A stretch of DNA of 64,000 bases from Bacteroidota bacterium (GTDB taxonomy: Bacteria; Bacteroidota; Bacteroidia; AKYH767-A; OLB10), in NCBI GenBank assembly GCA_016721435.1, contig JADKIC010000010.1:68226-132225 (forward strand). Direction: 5' to 3'. Below the pieces are notes generated by a model, which did not search any database, was not told where the DNA came from, and saw only the letters and a list, made by a program, of their open reading frames with translations. Position numbers and translations under genes: made by a program. This document shows, in pieces, positions 63,289 to 64,000 of this stretch. Every line of letters starts with the position of its first letter. The first letter of the stretch is position 1.

Positions 63289-64000
63289 ATGAAAAATTAC
63301 TTATTGAATATGAAGTCCCTGGTAGCTGGAGCAGCTATATTACTATCGGTATCTACTACAAGTAAAGCACAGGAATCAGATAGCAATAATGATGATAGCA
63401 GGAATTGGAAAAAAGGTGAATTCGGAATGCGGTTTATGCCAACATTTTCAGGATTAACATTAAATACAGGTGATGGAGGAACCACCAAAGGAACTGCGAA
63501 CCTTGGATTTGGAGTAGGTGCCTTTTTTGCCTATACCTTCACCACTCACATGGGAGTGCAATTGGAAGGAATTTACTCATCGTTTTCTAAAAATATTCTG
63601 AAAAGGATGTTGAGAGAGAAATTACTTTAAAGTATTTCAATATTCCACTTTTATTCTCCTTAAATACCGACATTAATAAATTAGTAAATCTGAATCTTGT
63701 CGTTGGTCCCCAAATGGGAATCAGTGTGGGTTCAAGAATTCAATCACAAAGCACCGGCGACTCTACGCTGATTGATCCGGTTCTCGAAGTGAAAAAGGGT
63801 GATGTGGGCTTTGCCTATACGGTGCCGGAATTGATTTCGGTTTAAATGAATCGAGAACCATACGTTTAAGTCTGGTTACAGAGGAGTAATGGGTCTGTTT
63901 GATATCAGTGATAACAGCAGAACCAAAAGCACCGACAACTATTATGTGCTTGATAAAACTAAAATCAAAACAAACGCGGCCTACGCAGGTGTTTCTATAA
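63289..64000 (+). CDS. Outer-membrane beta-barrel protein, frameshifted and cut by window end
   Basis: Start ATG 63289, signal peptide ending at TSKAQ. Barrel strands then alternate, with FGMRFMPTFSGLTL, GFGVGAFFAYTF and MGVQLEGIYSSFS, typical of the PorT/OmpW-like 'outer membrane beta-barrel' proteins of Bacteroidota. The frame breaks near 63595, after which EKDVEREITLKYFNIPLLF continues, and again near 63825, after which FGLNESRTIRLSL continues. The sequence is still open at base 64000, so the C-terminus is missing from the window. Confidence 0.75.

Overview
The window is a stretch of a Bacteroidota chromosome (moderate GC, probably Sphingobacteriia/Chitinophagia-like; I would not go below phylum with confidence). 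The evidence is six proteins with type IX secretion (T9SS) C-terminal sorting domains, a CarboxypepD_reg/TonB-dependent receptor, type III glutamine synthetase, DUF2723 and DUF5777 proteins, a futalosine-pathway menaquinone gene, no clear Shine-Dalgarno sites, and repeated TAnnTTTG -7 promoter boxes. I saw no rRNA, tRNA, CRISPR array, insertion sequence or prophage.

Layout. 0-5 kb: potassium transporter kup and glutamine synthetase glnN. 5-11.5 kb: two membrane proteins of surface-glycan type, a TonB-dependent receptor, an EVE-domain protein and a dienelactone-hydrolase-like enzyme. 12-30.5 kb: an envelope and secreted-protein region with an S74-chaperone adhesin-like protein, T9SS cargo, aconitase, a copper-monooxygenase-like cytochrome protein, a PKD lipoprotein and a ~1720-residue choice-of-anchor-I/5'-nucleotidase protein. 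30.6-39.4 kb: housekeeping genes (UMF1-type MFS transporter, LutA-like Fe-S protein, purB, fabD, folE, queD, mqnB, a vWA protein, psd). 39.5-46.7 kb: a response-regulator-receiver/glutamate-dehydrogenase fusion, a zinc aminopeptidase, a DUF2723 protein, a VOC protein, a spermidine-synthase-like remnant and dipeptidase pepD. 46.7-50.5 kb: an electron-transfer operon (polyferredoxin-TPR, cytochrome c, DUF5777 barrel, haem lipoprotein). 50.5-52.5 kb: a lysyl-oxidase-like T9SS protein. 52.9-60.2 kb: a dissolved-inorganic-carbon operon (small secreted protein, SulP transporter, beta carbonic anhydrase, DabA, DabB). 60.2-64 kb: FkbM methyltransferase, DEAH helicase and an outer-membrane barrel cut by the window end.

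The dominant technical feature is that more than half of the longer genes are broken by frameshifts. In most cases the reading frame is restored by adding one base, often in a short homopolymer. This is the signature of uncorrected long-read deletion errors rather than real gene decay, so split genes are annotated here as single loci with the junctions named.

The most notable biology is the receiver-domain/glutamate-dehydrogenase fusion, the combined SulP-carbonic anhydrase-DabAB operon in what looks like a heterotroph, the polyferredoxin-TPR cytochrome operon, and several families of intergenic repeats (a dispersed palindrome, a 28-30 bp tandem array, and short-period AT-rich repeats that abut gene boundaries).
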